From: Acidiferrimicrobium sp. IK
GTDB lineage: Bacteria; Actinomycetota; Acidimicrobiia; Acidimicrobiales; Palsa-688
DNA: 64,000 bases
NCBI RefSeq assembly: GCF_025499425.1
Contig: NZ_JAIMCB010000008.1
Location: 62,001-126,000, forward strand
Direction: 5' to 3'
Notes under the pieces: generated by a model
The model's database searches: none
Told to the model about the DNA's origin: nothing
What the model saw: only the letters and a program-made list of their open reading frames with translations
In this document: piece by piece, positions 44,734 to 54,193 of the stretch
How positions within the stretch are numbered: position 1 is the first letter of the stretch
Layout: every line of letters starts with the position of its first letter
Made by a program: the position numbers and the translations under genes

Positions 44734-46671
44734 GACATTGGTCGCCAGCCCACCGACATCTGCCGCGTTGAGGCAGAATGGAGCCGTCGATGTGTTTGTA
44801 AAACGCAGCTCCTGAGTGGCTACCGGTGCTAACGGTGCAAGGTACTGGTGAGTTCCGGGGAGAGCCGAGAACGACCCCTCGGGTGTCGCTGAAATAACCC
44901 GTCCCTCGCTAACCACCTGGACGACGACGTTCGCAGGCGAGGAGGCACTGTATTCGAGCAACAGGAACCGGTAGCCCGGCGATAGGGGTCTGGCGATTTT
45001 CATCGTGATCGTCCTTTCGGCGCCCTCAGCGCACATGAGACCGCCGGAGACCGTGGCACCAGCAAGCTGAGCGCTTCCGTCAGTCGTCGTTGCTTGCGGC
45101 ACTATATGGGCGGCCACCACGTTGCCCTTCGGCAAGACCGCAGCATAGAGCGGAAGAGACGGGTCATCAAAACTCAGATGTTTGAATCCGATGGTCACTG
45201 TCGCAGACAGGAGATCCTCGGGAAAGTCGTAGTTCGTCGTAGCCGGGACGATCGTGTCGTATAGGCTGAACGGGCGCCCGGTCCGTTGGAGCGTGCGAAT
45301 TGCTGAAGTCACATTTGACCAGTACACGTCGGAGAGGTCAGCTTTCCACGTCGTCCGGTAGCTCAAGGTCGAAGCGAGACTCGAGACGAAATAGACAATC
45401 ATCACTGCTGCAGCTGCTACGACGACTCGTCTTTGCGAAACACTCGAGAGGCGCATGCCGGAAGATAACTGATGACTTCTCGACGCTGGCATAGCCTCTC
45501 GAAAGATAACCCACTCCCCGCCGTCACGGATTGGTGCAATAGCTGCGCCGATCCCCAAGAGCACAAAGGGGAGGGTGTCGGCACTGTACTTGTAGTCGAA
45601 CGCGCTCACGTGTCCATATATCCTGACTCGGTCTGCGATAGCCATGGAGATGCTGAGGGCGAAGCTCACAGCAACGTAGAGCCAACCCACCCAGGATCCC
45701 GCCCGGCATACAGCGGTTATGAGCACCAGGATTGAGAGTAACAACCCAGCCAAGACGACGGCCCACAAGCGCGGCTCCGCTGTGGCAAGGCCGCCGACGA
45801 AGTACCGCCAGTGGAACGGACCGCCAATCAGGCTAACTCCGAGAGCATGTGTCCAGGCGGCGGTGTCGGCCGCCACCACTGCGGCAACAGTCGGCTTAGT
45901 GCGATTTTCATAGTACCCGTGACTGAAGTAATACCAGAAATAGAGGACGGCGGGAGCTGCGAACAAGCCGATGATCCACCAAATACGAACCACGGCCTTA
46001 GCACTCTCCAACAAGCCCCTACGCGCGCCGTAAGTCTGCACCCCGAGGAGCAGGAGTGTCAGTGGGATCAACGGCAGGATCATAACCGTCTTTTCGTAGA
46101 ACCCGAAACCGAGGACGATTGCGAGCCATGCCGGAATAAGGCTCCTCTTGCGGCCAGTTCGCGCATATCGGACGAAGCCATTGAGGGCCCAGATCACACA
46201 TGCCAGCGAGGAGCAGAGATGTAGGATATTTGCGAACCATAGCCAGGTCTCCGTGAAAGCTGGGGAGAAAATGAACCAACCGAGAATCAAGAGGTTGGAA
46301 CGCCTGTTGCCGAACAACGCCGCGGTTAGCCGCCAGAATCCGGTTACTAGCGCGATCCCTTCAAGAATCGTAAGAACGTAGGCGGGCCAAAAAGAAAACC
46401 CCCCCCAACGCTGCAGAAAGAAGTAGACGAGTCGCCAGGCGGGGACAAAATGTCCGTAGACAGATCGCGACAGATAGGACCAGTCAAGCTTCGTCGTACT
46501 GGCTTCACTCAAACGGAAGAAGTCATCGACGAAGTAATAGTTCGACCAGCAGAACCAGCCCAGCCAGGCAATGGCAACTACCACGACGACGAGCAACTCG
46601 AGATTCTTGGGGAACCACCCGCCCGGGGTGTCGCCTGTCTCGGGCCGATCCAACGTGTTGTCTACCAGCAT
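44731..46671 (-). CDS. Multi-spanning membrane protein, possible glycosyltransferase (GT-C-like)
   Basis: The 646-residue protein has one N-terminal membrane segment, an extracytoplasmic loop with Y-F-V-D-D-F-F-R (D-D motif near 48), ten or so further hydrophobic segments to about 430, and a C-terminal beta-rich extracytoplasmic domain. An acidic pair in the first loop is typical of GT-C enzymes that use polyprenyl-linked sugars, so a periplasmic-side glycosyltransferase is likely, but no named family is certain. The gene is clearly richer in A+T than its neighbours, suggesting a different origin. It ends 9 bases before the acyltransferase start. Confidence 0.65.
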   Translation of the reverse strand: MLVDNTLDRPETGDTPGGWFPKNLELLVVVVVAIAWLGWFCWSNYYFVDDFFRLSEASTTKLDWSYLSRSVYGHFVPAWRLVYFFLQRWGGFSFWPAYVLTILEGIALVTGFWRLTAALFGNRRSNLLILGWFIFSPAFTETWLWFANILHLCSSLACVIWALNGFVRYARTGRKRSLIPAWLAIVLGFGFYEKTVMILPLIPLTLLLLGVQTYGARRGLLESAKAVVRIWWIIGLFAAPAVLYFWYYFSHGYYENRTKPTVAAVVAADTAAWTHALGVSLIGGPFHWRYFVGGLATAEPRLWAVVLAGLLLSILVLITAVCRAGSWVGWLYVAVSFALSISMAIADRVRIYGHVSAFDYKYSADTLPFVLLGIGAAIAPIRDGGEWVIFREAMPASRSHQLSSGMRLSSVSQRRVVVAAAAVMIVYFVSSLASTLSYRTTWKADLSDVYWSNVTSAIRTLQRTGRPFSLYDTIVPATTNYDFPEDLLSATVTIGFKHLSFDDPSLPLYAAVLPKGNVVAAHIVPQATTTDGSAQLAGATVSGGLMCAEGAERTITMKIARPLSPGYRFLLLEYSASSPANVVVQVVSEGRVISATPEGSFSALPGTHQYLAPLAPVATQELRFTNTSTAPFCLNAADVGGLATNV

Positions 46672-46704
46672 TTGCCCTCCGACTCTACAAGTGCACCGGT
46701 CCGC

Positions 46705-47526
46705 TCAGTGGCGTACCGCTAGCAGCCGCACCCCCGCCGTGGTCAACAGTGACACCGGGAGGTGCTGCAGCTCGGCGGGGATGTGCACGGGTGGGGCGTC
46801 AACCTCCACCTTGGCCAGGAAGAATCCGCTCTCGAGGATCTGGTGCCCAAGGTCATCGAGCGACACCCGGCTGCAGCTGTCGTAGAGGTCGAGCATCGCC
46901 TCCGCCAGCTCTGGTGGATGACACCTCGCTCTCACCTCCGAACGAAGCGCGACGTCGCTCAGGCGCAGGTGAGCGAAACCCTGATCGAACCATGGCCAAA
47001 GATGCGATCCGTGCTCCGAAAACCACATGGGCCAGATCTGGATGAACAGCAGGCCGTCCGGGCGGAGGACGCGGTGCAGCTCGGCCAGGACGGCGCCCGG
47101 CTCCGCCACGTGCTCGAACACGGACCAGGCGGTGACCAGATCCAGCGAGCTGTCCTCGACCGGCAGGTGTTGCGCCTCGCACTCCTCGAAGCGCAGCGTC
47201 GGAGCGTCGGCGGCGACGCCGTTGCGGCGGGCCTCGGCTGCCAACCACTCGGCATCCACCGGCTGAAGATCAAGGCCGAGCACCGATGCGGCCGCGGTCC
47301 GTTGAGCCAGGCCCAGCGTGATCGTGCCGTCCCCACAGCCCAAATCGACGAGACGCTTCCCCTCCAGCCCAATCCCGTCGCCAGCCAGGAAGTCGACGAT
47401 CGAATCGACGGCACCAAGGTAGTGACTCTCCCACCACCCGGTTTGCGAGCCAAACCAACGCGCTGCGGACCGGTCGTTGCCGCTGAACGCCAGGCTTGGG
47501 GTGCCGGGGCGTCCCTCAGATGCCAT
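46705..47526 (-). CDS. Class I SAM-dependent methyltransferase
   Basis: The 273-residue protein has motif I L-V-D-L-G-C-G-D-G-T-I-T near 58, L-G-L-D-L-Q near 82, L-D-L-V-T-A-W-S-V-F-E-H-V near 125 and L-H-R-V-L-R-P-D-G near 149. It is a UbiE/COQ5-like Rossmann methyltransferase of the kind found in glycan loci. The target is unknown. I use ATG 47526; an in-frame GTG at 47574 would add 16 residues. The membrane-protein gene follows 33 bases downstream on the same strand. Confidence 0.82.
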   Translation of the reverse strand: MASEGRPGTPSLAFSGNDRSAARWFGSQTGWWESHYLGAVDSIVDFLAGDGIGLEGKRLVDLGCGDGTITLGLAQRTAAASVLGLDLQPVDAEWLAAEARRNGVAADAPTLRFEECEAQHLPVEDSSLDLVTAWSVFEHVAEPGAVLAELHRVLRPDGLLFIQIWPMWFSEHGSHLWPWFDQGFAHLRLSDVALRSEVRARCHPPELAEAMLDLYDSCSRVSLDDLGHQILESGFFLAKVEVDAPPVHIPAELQHLPVSLLTTAGVRLLAVRH

Positions 47527-47645
47527 TTCGGACCCGGTGCGCTGCAGTCTCCACCCAGCCGAGCGTAGCTGCACATGCGCCCGGCTTCGGACTCCGCTGC
47601 CTCACTGTCGACCGCGCAGCTCGGCCGCGTACGGGGGCCTAACTC

Positions 47646-49157
47646 CTATCCCAGCGGCTCGGTCGGGCACCCGTAGAGGTCGACGGAGTCACGGGTCAGC
47701 TCGTGGTACCGGGGGCCCGACACCACCTGGCGTACGCCTCGGAGGAACTGCGGGTCGCTCCACGCCCAGAGCTTGGAGGGGTGGGCGTCGACGTCGGTCG
47801 GCTCGTTGTTCCAGCACCAAGCCGAGCGCAGGGTGGCGCCTTGCACCTCCACGAACAGCGACCAGACCAGCGCCAGCCCACACAGACCGATCAGGACAGG
47901 CCGGGTCCCGGGCCGGTGACCTTCGCCACCGAGGCGGCTCCGGGCCGCGCCGTGCGCCCCGAGGCGGCGCGCCCTCCGGACCCCAGCCAGCCAGTCGACC
48001 GCCGGCAGAGCGAGGACGACCAGCAGCGGAAGCATGTCGGTGAACAGCCTCGGGCCGTAGGTGTCGCCCGCCCACCAGTGCTTGAACGCGGAGATGACCA
48101 CCCAGTGGGCGACGGGGATGGCCGTCAACGCCACCCAGAACCCGTCGAGGCCGCCGCCGCGCCGGCGCAGCACCACCCCGGCCGCCGAGAGCAGCACGAG
48201 TGGGCAAAACAGCAGCAGGCCGCGGGCGGGACTGATCAGGTTGCCGGCGAGCGCGGTGGCCATCGTCCCCGACACGGCGAATCCCTGCCCCTCGGTGAAG
48301 TAAGGAGTCAGCACCTGGTGGTAGGCGACCAGATCGACGCCGACGAGGATGGCGGCGGGCACCGCCCCGCCGGCGATTACCCGCAGCGCCTGGCGGGGGT
48401 GGGCGAGCAGAACCCACAGTCCGAGGATGGCAACCACCAAGGCGTCGGTCGGCCTCATCATGTAGGCGAAGCCGAGGGCCAGTCCCATCCCGGTCCAGCC
48501 CCGCAGGCCATCGCGAGCTCGGAGGGCGCAGAGCAGAGCGATGCTCAAGCAGAGGATCGACGGGCCGTGCTGCCAGAGCGAACGGCTGGCCGTGGACCAT
48601 GCCGGCGTGGCAAACGCGAAGGCCAAGGCCACGCCTGCCGCCCAGCGGGACCGTCGGGCGGCCGGCCTGATGGTGAGGGCCCGCAGAGCGATGAAATACA
48701 CGACGACGGTGGTCACGGCCACAACCGCAGACATCGACACCACCTGGAGAGGCCAGTCGTGGGTGGAGTTGACCATCGCGACGCTGCCCTCGCCCACTCC
48801 CAGCTTGTGAGCGACGTCGTAGGCCACGACCCATGGCACCGCGAACAGCGAGTCGCCCCACGGAAACAGCGGATACACGTGGTGGCCGACGGTGCTCAGC
48901 CCGTAGAAGTGGGTTTTAGGAAACAGCAACCGGAAGTGGTCGAGTCCGATGGTGTGGAAATGAACGATTGCGACCGCGACCGCAACGGCGCGCATCGAGT
49001 CGGCGGTCATACCGAGGGGCGACGCCTCGTCGACCACGAAGACAACCACGAGCAGGATCGCGGCAGTAAACCAGCGCCGCCGGGCTCCCGCATCCTCGGG
49101 GGCGGCGCCAGGAAGATCCCGCCCGGCTTCCATCTGTCCTACCCCTGCATTCGTCAT
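47646..49157 (-). CDS. Multi-spanning membrane protein, GT-C/mannosyltransferase-like
   Basis: Counted from ATG 49157 the protein has 503 residues with roughly ten membrane segments. The first loop contains the acidic V-V-D-E-A-S-P-L-G-M-T-A-D-S-M-R, followed by periplasmic H-F-H-T-I-G-L-D-H and Y-P-L-F-P-W-G-D-S-L-F-A, then R-P-T-D-A-L near 245. These suggest a polyprenyl-phosphate-sugar-dependent glycosyltransferase. A large C-terminal extracytoplasmic part contains Cys and Trp residues. No paralogue or operon partner makes the substrate clear. An alternative start lies upstream (GTG 49229). Confidence 0.65.
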   Translation of the reverse strand: MTNAGVGQMEAGRDLPGAAPEDAGARRRWFTAAILLVVVFVVDEASPLGMTADSMRAVAVAVAIVHFHTIGLDHFRLLFPKTHFYGLSTVGHHVYPLFPWGDSLFAVPWVVAYDVAHKLGVGEGSVAMVNSTHDWPLQVVSMSAVVAVTTVVVYFIALRALTIRPAARRSRWAAGVALAFAFATPAWSTASRSLWQHGPSILCLSIALLCALRARDGLRGWTGMGLALGFAYMMRPTDALVVAILGLWVLLAHPRQALRVIAGGAVPAAILVGVDLVAYHQVLTPYFTEGQGFAVSGTMATALAGNLISPARGLLLFCPLVLLSAAGVVLRRRGGGLDGFWVALTAIPVAHWVVISAFKHWWAGDTYGPRLFTDMLPLLVVLALPAVDWLAGVRRARRLGAHGAARSRLGGEGHRPGTRPVLIGLCGLALVWSLFVEVQGATLRSAWCWNNEPTDVDAHPSKLWAWSDPQFLRGVRQVVSGPRYHELTRDSVDLYGCPTEPLG

Positions 49158-49290
49158 CTCGTGACCCCGCAGGTTAGCCGCCGGTGCTGGTGACCAACCC
49201 TGATCGGTGGACACAACACCCACGGTCACAGCGGCGGCCCGTTGGGGAGGCGCGGCCTCCGCACGCCTGACTAATCTCGCCGGGAATGCG

Positions 49291-50514
49291 GTGAGGGATC
49301 AGCCCAGAGGATCGCGGGGGGAAGGCAGCAAATTGTCCACCGAGGCCGCGGCGCCGACCACACGCAACCGTCCGTTGCACGCCCGGGCGACCCGACGCTC
49401 GTCGAAGGCATGGCTGATCTGGCCGGTCGCCACTCTCGCCGTCACCCGCCTGGCGGCCCTGGCCGTCATCGTCCTCGCCACGCATCGGAGGTCCGGGGTC
49501 GACCTCAAGGCTGCGATGTCGACCTGGGACGGGTCGTGGTACCTCCGGGCCGCCCAGCACGGATGGCCGTCCCACGTCCCGATGGTCGCCGGCCACGTCA
49601 CGCAGAGCACCATCGCTTTCTTCCCCGGCCTGCCGCTGGCCATCCGGGCCGTCGCATGGATCCCCGGGATCAGCTTCTTCGCAGCAGCCATGATCGTCGA
49701 GGTCGCGTTCCAGATCTCGACGGTGGTGCTCGTCTGGGTCCTGGCCGCCGACCTGTGGGGCGACGAAGCGGCACGACGGGCCGTCGTTGTCCTCTGTGTC
49801 TTCCCAGGCGCCTTCATCTTTTCGCTGATCTACTCCGAGCCGCTGCTATTCACCTGCGCCCTCGGCTGCCTGCTGGCCCTCCGGAAGCACCGCTGGCTGG
49901 TCGCCGGGATCGCGGCCGGGCTGGGGACCGCAGTGACCCCGACGGGTGTCGCCCTCGTCGCCTGCTGCGCCCTCGCCTCAGCGGTCGCCATCGGCCGGCG
50001 ACGGGAGTGGCGGTCAGTCATCGCCCCGGTCCTGGCGCCGGCGGGGATCGTCGGCTACCTCCTCTACCTGACCGCCTCGACCGGGGACCTCCACGCCTGG
50101 ACCGCCACCGAGCGCCAGGGCTGGGGAGAGCAGATCGTGCCGTCGACGTTCCTGCAGACCCTCAGGATCGCCGTGCACCACCACGGGCAGATCGATCTCC
50201 TCGTCACCATCGCCGGCACGGGCGTGGCGGTGGTCCTCGTCGGCTTGATGCTGCTGAGCCGTCCGTCGCACTTCGACGACCTGACCGAGTGGTGGGCCCA
50301 GATGCTCCTGTGGTCGCTGGTCGTGCTGGGGCTGGCGTTCGTATCCAACATCCTCGGGCTGAGGCCACGCTTCGTCCTGACCGCCTTCCCGCTCCTGATG
50401 GTGTTGGGTTGGCGGCTGAAGGGCGTGGCGTTCGCGTTGCTGAGCGCCGGCTCCTTCGCTGGCCTGGTGTGGCTGCTTTGGACCACGGTGACCTCGCTCC
50501 GACTCGTGCCGTAG
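49291..50514 (+). CDS. PIG-V-like mannosyltransferase family membrane protein
   Basis: From GTG 49291 the protein has 407 residues and about ten membrane helices. The first loop has S-T-W-D-G-S-W-Y-L-R-A-A-Q-H-G-W, followed by F-F-P-G-L-P-L and F-S-L-I-Y-S-E-P-L-L-F; this W-D-G-x-W-Y, F-F-P and Y-S-E-x-L-F series is the PIG-V/GT76 pattern of dolichyl-phosphate-mannose users. The start is uncertain: the frame is open to GTG 49207, but a TAATCT box at 49272-49277 suggests a later start, and TTG 49333 has GGGGGAAGG ahead of it. It is divergent from the preceding membrane-protein gene. Confidence 0.75.
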   Translation: MRDQPRGSRGEGSKLSTEAAAPTTRNRPLHARATRRSSKAWLIWPVATLAVTRLAALAVIVLATHRRSGVDLKAAMSTWDGSWYLRAAQHGWPSHVPMVAGHVTQSTIAFFPGLPLAIRAVAWIPGISFFAAAMIVEVAFQISTVVLVWVLAADLWGDEAARRAVVVLCVFPGAFIFSLIYSEPLLFTCALGCLLALRKHRWLVAGIAAGLGTAVTPTGVALVACCALASAVAIGRRREWRSVIAPVLAPAGIVGYLLYLTASTGDLHAWTATERQGWGEQIVPSTFLQTLRIAVHHHGQIDLLVTIAGTGVAVVLVGLMLLSRPSHFDDLTEWWAQMLLWSLVVLGLAFVSNILGLRPRFVLTAFPLLMVLGWRLKGVAFALLSAGSFAGLVWLLWTTVTSLRLVP

Positions 50515-50533
50515 AGGCTGCTCACCCTTCATC

Positions 50534-50546
50534 TAGGCTTTCGGGG
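50534..50546 (+). promoter_or_regulatory. Leaderless-type promoter of the DUF4214-methyltransferase gene
   Basis: TAGGCT (50534-50539) is followed by 7 bases and ATG 50547, 20 bases past the preceding stop. Confidence 0.45.
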
Positions 50547-51518
50547 ATGTTGCGGTCCACACTCCGTCGCTCGTCGACGGCTCGGGCGGTGTACCACCAG
50601 GTATCCGACCTCAAGCTGCGGGCCACGGACCGCGTCCTGTCGAACGTCACCTTCGCTTCCGTCCCCGCCCCGGTCGCCGTTCGCCTCCTATACGAGATCC
50701 TTCTCGGGCGCCAACCGGATGCCAGCGGTTTCGAGGACAACCTGGGGCAGCTCGTCTCGGGGGCGATGACCAGAGACGAGCTCTCCGATTTCGTGCGGGG
50801 CTCCGAGGAGTTCCAAAACCGGGGTTGGACGGCGCGCACGCTCGGCCCCTCGATCCACGCCGGGCGGTGCCAGTTCATCCGCAGCCTCCCCCCGGCCCGG
50901 CGGATCGTCGATCTCGGGGGGACCCACCTGGCGCGCGAGGACGGAGCGATGGTCGCGCTCGGCTACCCGTACGCGTTCGATGAGCTGACGATCGTTGACC
51001 TCCCGTCCAACGAGCGTCACGAGATCTACCGCTCGACCGACGGCCGCCACACCGTCGAAACGCCTCTCGGCCCGGTCCGCTACCGGTACCACTCCATGAC
51101 CGACCTGTCCGGATTCGCCGCCGACAGCATCGACCTGGTGTACTCCGGGCAGTCGATCGAGCACGTCAGCCCGGACGACGGGGCATCGGTGCTCGCCCAG
51201 GTGCATCGCATCCTTCGCCCCGGCGGCCACCTTGCGATCGACACTCCAAACGGCCGGGTGACGCGCATGCAGCAGGCCGAGTTCGTCGACCCAGACCACA
51301 AGGTCGAATACACCTGGCCTGAGCTCGAGAAGAAGCTCATCTCGGCCGGTTTCGAGATCGAGTCGGCCGCCGGCCTGGGATGGGCCGGCCCCCCAGCCCA
51401 GGAAGGTCGCTTTGACCCCGACCAGGTGGCCAAGCACGCCGGCATGCACGGCGCTGTCGAGGACTGCTACATCCTGGCCGTCGTGGCCCGCAAAAGCCCG
51501 GCCGTCAGCGCCGGGTAG
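50547..51518 (+). CDS. Methyltransferase with N-terminal DUF4214-like segment
   Basis: The 323-residue protein begins with a helical segment including R-L-L-Y-E-I-L-L-G-R-Q-P-D-A-S-G-F and F-V-R-G-S-E-E-F near 46-88, typical of DUF4214. A Rossmann methyltransferase follows, with R-I-V-D-L-G-G-T near 120, I-D-L-V-Y-S-G-Q-S-I-E-H-V near 192 and H-R-I-L-R-P-G-G-H-L near 217. DUF4214 regions occur in glycosyltransferase and surface-protein loci. The acceptor is probably a glycan, but this is not shown by sequence. Confidence 0.82.
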   Translation: MLRSTLRRSSTARAVYHQVSDLKLRATDRVLSNVTFASVPAPVAVRLLYEILLGRQPDASGFEDNLGQLVSGAMTRDELSDFVRGSEEFQNRGWTARTLGPSIHAGRCQFIRSLPPARRIVDLGGTHLAREDGAMVALGYPYAFDELTIVDLPSNERHEIYRSTDGRHTVETPLGPVRYRYHSMTDLSGFAADSIDLVYSGQSIEHVSPDDGASVLAQVHRILRPGGHLAIDTPNGRVTRMQQAEFVDPDHKVEYTWPELEKKLISAGFEIESAAGLGWAGPPAQEGRFDPDQVAKHAGMHGAVEDCYILAVVARKSPAVSAG

Positions 51519-51680
51519 GAGACCGGCGCACCAGCGGCACGCCCCCCTCCGGGGACTCCTGAGCGTCCGCTGCGTCCCGGCTTCGGGTGTTTGCGTGCTT
51601 TAACGCCCGCGCTGCAGCGAGTGGTGGTAAGAATGCGCTGAGAGTCCGTAGCGGCGGCCTCGGTCGAGAGGAGCACACAC

Positions 51681-53975
51681 GTGGCACATTCGGCGCCATC
51701 ATCGATAAGGCCGGTGAGAGCCCGGCAGCCAAGCCGGCGCCTCCCCCGGAGGGCCGGTGCGGGACTGCTGGCGTTGGGATTGGTCATTCCTGGGGCTGCT
51801 GTCTCGGCCGTCGCCGGGACCCCGACCGCCAGTGCGGCGCCGTCGTTCAACTTCCAGCTGGCGTGGAGCACCGGGGAGTTCAACGACACCGGCAGCCCGA
51901 TAGCGCTGTCGTCGCCGGTCGTCGCCAACCTCGACGGCACCCCGTCGGCGGTGGTCGGTGATCGCACCGGCAACCTGTACGCCTTCCACCTGCGCGACGG
52001 CAGCCCGGTAGCGGGTTGGCCATATCAGGACGGCGGCATTCCGATCGACTCGCCGCCTTCCACCTACGGCTCGACGGTCTACGTCGGCGAGGGCAACGCC
52101 GCAGTCAACAACGGCGGCTACCTGGCGGTCAACGGCAACGGCACCCGCCGGTGGCTGACCACCATCCCGCAGCTGCCCGCCCCGCTGCCCTCGTCCAACG
52201 CCGGGGTCATCTCGGGCATGAGCGTGGGGACCCTGCAAGGCGCCACCTCCGTCGTCTCCGGTTCGGAGGGCCAGCTCGAAGACGAGATGGACGCCAACAG
52301 CGGCGCGGTGCGCCCCGGGTTCCCGTGGCTGGCCACCGACAGCAATTTCACCACCCCCGCCATCGCCGACCTGTACGGCGACGGTCAAAACGAGATCATC
52401 GAGGGCGGCGACCAGACAGGCAACCCGTATACCGGGACACCAAACGGTGGCCATCTGCGGATCATGCACCAGACGGGCAACCAGGGCACCGGCTCACAGA
52501 TGGGTGGCCTCTACTGCGACTACCACGCCAACCAGACGGTGCAGTCCTCGCCGGCGGTCGGCATGTTCCTCGGGGGCAATCAGGTCGGCATCGCCTTCGG
52601 CACGGGGGGCTCGTTCCCTGGTGCGTCCCAAACCGACCAGCTGCTCGCGACCAACAACAAATGCCAGCTGGCGTGGGGCACGACCCTCGACGGGTTGACG
52701 ACCAGCAGCCCGGCGCTCGTCGACGCCCTCGGCAACGGAGGTTTGCAGGTGGCCGAGGGGACCGTCCGCTCCGACGGCCACGGCTCCGTCTACCTGCTAA
52801 ACGGCAGCGACGGGGCGGTCATCTGGCACGCCAGCACCGCGAATGCGGTGATCGGGAGTGTCACCTCCGCCGACTTTGGGGAGGGTTATCAAGACATCGT
52901 GGTCCCGACGACGGACGGGGTGGTGATCCTCGACGGCAGGACCGGTAACCAGGTCACCACCCTCTCGGTGACCGGTCCCGACACCCTCCTGCTGCAGAGC
53001 TCGGTCCTGATCACCGACGACCCCAATGGCGCGATCGGGCTCACCCTCGCCGGCTATACCGGCAACAACCGGGGGAAGGTCGAGCACTACACCTTGCCGG
53101 GGTCCAATGGCGCCTCGGTCAACGAGGCCGGCGCCTGGCCGGAATTCCACCACGACCCGCAGCTGACCGGTAACGCGGGCACGCCCGGGCCGCCGCACTG
53201 CACCATCCCGACGGTTGCGCCGGTCGGCTACGAGATGGCGGCCAGCGACGGCGGGGTGTTCAACTTCGGCAACACGCAGTTCTGCGGCTCGACCGGCAAC
53301 GTGGCCCTCAACCAGCCGGTCGTCGGCACCGCCGGCACCCCCGACGGGGGCGGCTACTGGCTGGTGGCCCGCGACGGCGGCATATTCGACTTCGGTGACG
53401 CCGGGTTCTACGGCTCGACGGGCAACATCCGACTCAACCAGCCCATCGTCGGGATGGCGCCCACGCAGAGCGGCCGGGGCTACTGGCTGGTCGCGTCCGA
53501 CGGCGGCGTGTTCACCTTCGGTGACGCCAAGTTCTACGGGTCGACCGGCAACATCCGACTCAACCAACCAGTCGTCGGTGTCGCTTCCACTCCCGACGGC
53601 GGCGGCTACTGGCTGGTCGCCCGCGACGGCGGCATATTCGGGTTCGGTGACGCCGGGTTCTACGGCTCGACGGGCAACGTCCGGCTCAACCAGCCCATCG
53701 TAGGGATGGCCGCGGTGCCAGGCGGTGGCGGGTACTGGCTGGCGGCAGCCGACGGCGGGATCTTCCAGTTCGGCTCCGCGAAGTTCTACGGGTCCACCGG
53801 AAACATCCACCTCAACAAGCCGGTCTTGGCCATTGCCCCGGTGCGCGAGGGCGGCGGCTACTGGCTGTTCGCCTCCGACGGCGGGGTGTTCACCTTCGGC
53901 GACGCCAAGTTCTACGGGTCCACCGGCAACGTCCACCTCAACCAGCCGATCGTGGGCGCGGCGGGATACAACTAG
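51681..53975 (+). CDS. Secreted FG-GAP/beta-propeller-like protein with six C-terminal 42-residue repeats
   Basis: GTG 51681 is preceded by GAGAGGAG at about 8 bases. The 764-residue protein has a twin-Arg-containing basic N-terminus and a hydrophobic signal segment ending A-S-A-A-P near 54. Residues about 55-500 contain repeated S-S-P-V-V-A-N-L-D-G-T, T-P-A-I-A-D-L-Y-G-D-G and T-S-S-P-A-L-V-D-A-L-G-N-G motifs, as in FG-GAP/VCBS-type propellers that bind Ca2+. Residues about 516-764 are the six-repeat module. No enzyme motif is visible; binding or adhesion at the surface is likely. The 162 bases upstream hold no gene; TAAGAAT near 51628 may be its promoter. Confidence 0.82.
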   Translation: MAHSAPSSIRPVRARQPSRRLPRRAGAGLLALGLVIPGAAVSAVAGTPTASAAPSFNFQLAWSTGEFNDTGSPIALSSPVVANLDGTPSAVVGDRTGNLYAFHLRDGSPVAGWPYQDGGIPIDSPPSTYGSTVYVGEGNAAVNNGGYLAVNGNGTRRWLTTIPQLPAPLPSSNAGVISGMSVGTLQGATSVVSGSEGQLEDEMDANSGAVRPGFPWLATDSNFTTPAIADLYGDGQNEIIEGGDQTGNPYTGTPNGGHLRIMHQTGNQGTGSQMGGLYCDYHANQTVQSSPAVGMFLGGNQVGIAFGTGGSFPGASQTDQLLATNNKCQLAWGTTLDGLTTSSPALVDALGNGGLQVAEGTVRSDGHGSVYLLNGSDGAVIWHASTANAVIGSVTSADFGEGYQDIVVPTTDGVVILDGRTGNQVTTLSVTGPDTLLLQSSVLITDDPNGAIGLTLAGYTGNNRGKVEHYTLPGSNGASVNEAGAWPEFHHDPQLTGNAGTPGPPHCTIPTVAPVGYEMAASDGGVFNFGNTQFCGSTGNVALNQPVVGTAGTPDGGGYWLVARDGGIFDFGDAGFYGSTGNIRLNQPIVGMAPTQSGRGYWLVASDGGVFTFGDAKFYGSTGNIRLNQPVVGVASTPDGGGYWLVARDGGIFGFGDAGFYGSTGNVRLNQPIVGMAAVPGGGGYWLAAADGGIFQFGSAKFYGSTGNIHLNKPVLAIAPVREGGGYWLFASDGGVFTFGDAKFYGSTGNVHLNQPIVGAAGYN
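53226..53972 (+). repeat. Six-copy 42-residue repeat module, copy set C (FG-GAP protein)
   Basis: Six units run to the C-terminus, the last of 39 residues. Here the third block is often G-N-I-R-L-N-Q-P rather than G-N-V-H-L-N-Q-P, showing local divergence from sets A and B. A Cys replaces Tyr in unit 1 (T-Q-F-C-G-S-T-G). Confidence 0.9.
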
Positions 53976-54009
53976 CAGCCGCTGCGAGCGGCCAGATGGC
54001 GGCAGGCGG

Positions 54010-54028
54010 GCCCGGCGAGCAGCCGGGC
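54010..54028 (+). terminator. Hairpin after the FG-GAP repeat gene
   Basis: GCCCGGC-GAGCA-GCCGGGC forms a 7-bp stem with a 5-base loop, 35 bases after the stop and before tRNA-Leu. It lacks a T-tract. Confidence 0.4.
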
Positions 54029-54099
54029 GCCGTCGCTGCGCTCCAAACGGCCGCCGGCGGGGTCCGCAGTGTAGAGTGCGAAGCTGCTCAGCAGGTCAA

Positions 54100-54184
54100 G
54101 CGGGCGTGGCGAAATAGGCATACGCGCCAGGTTTAGGTCCTGGTCCCGAGAGGGGTGGAGGTTCGAGTCCTCTCGCCCGCACCA
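54100..54184 (+). tRNA. tRNA-Leu (anticodon TAG)
   Basis: The acceptor GCGGGCG pairs with CGCCCGC. The anticodon stem CCAGG/CCTGG encloses loop TTTAGGT, giving anticodon TAG. A long variable arm (TCCCGAGAGGGG region) marks a class II tRNA, the T-loop is TTCGAGT, and the CCA end is encoded (54182-54184). Confidence 0.95.
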
Positions 54185-54193
54185 GCGCCCGGC

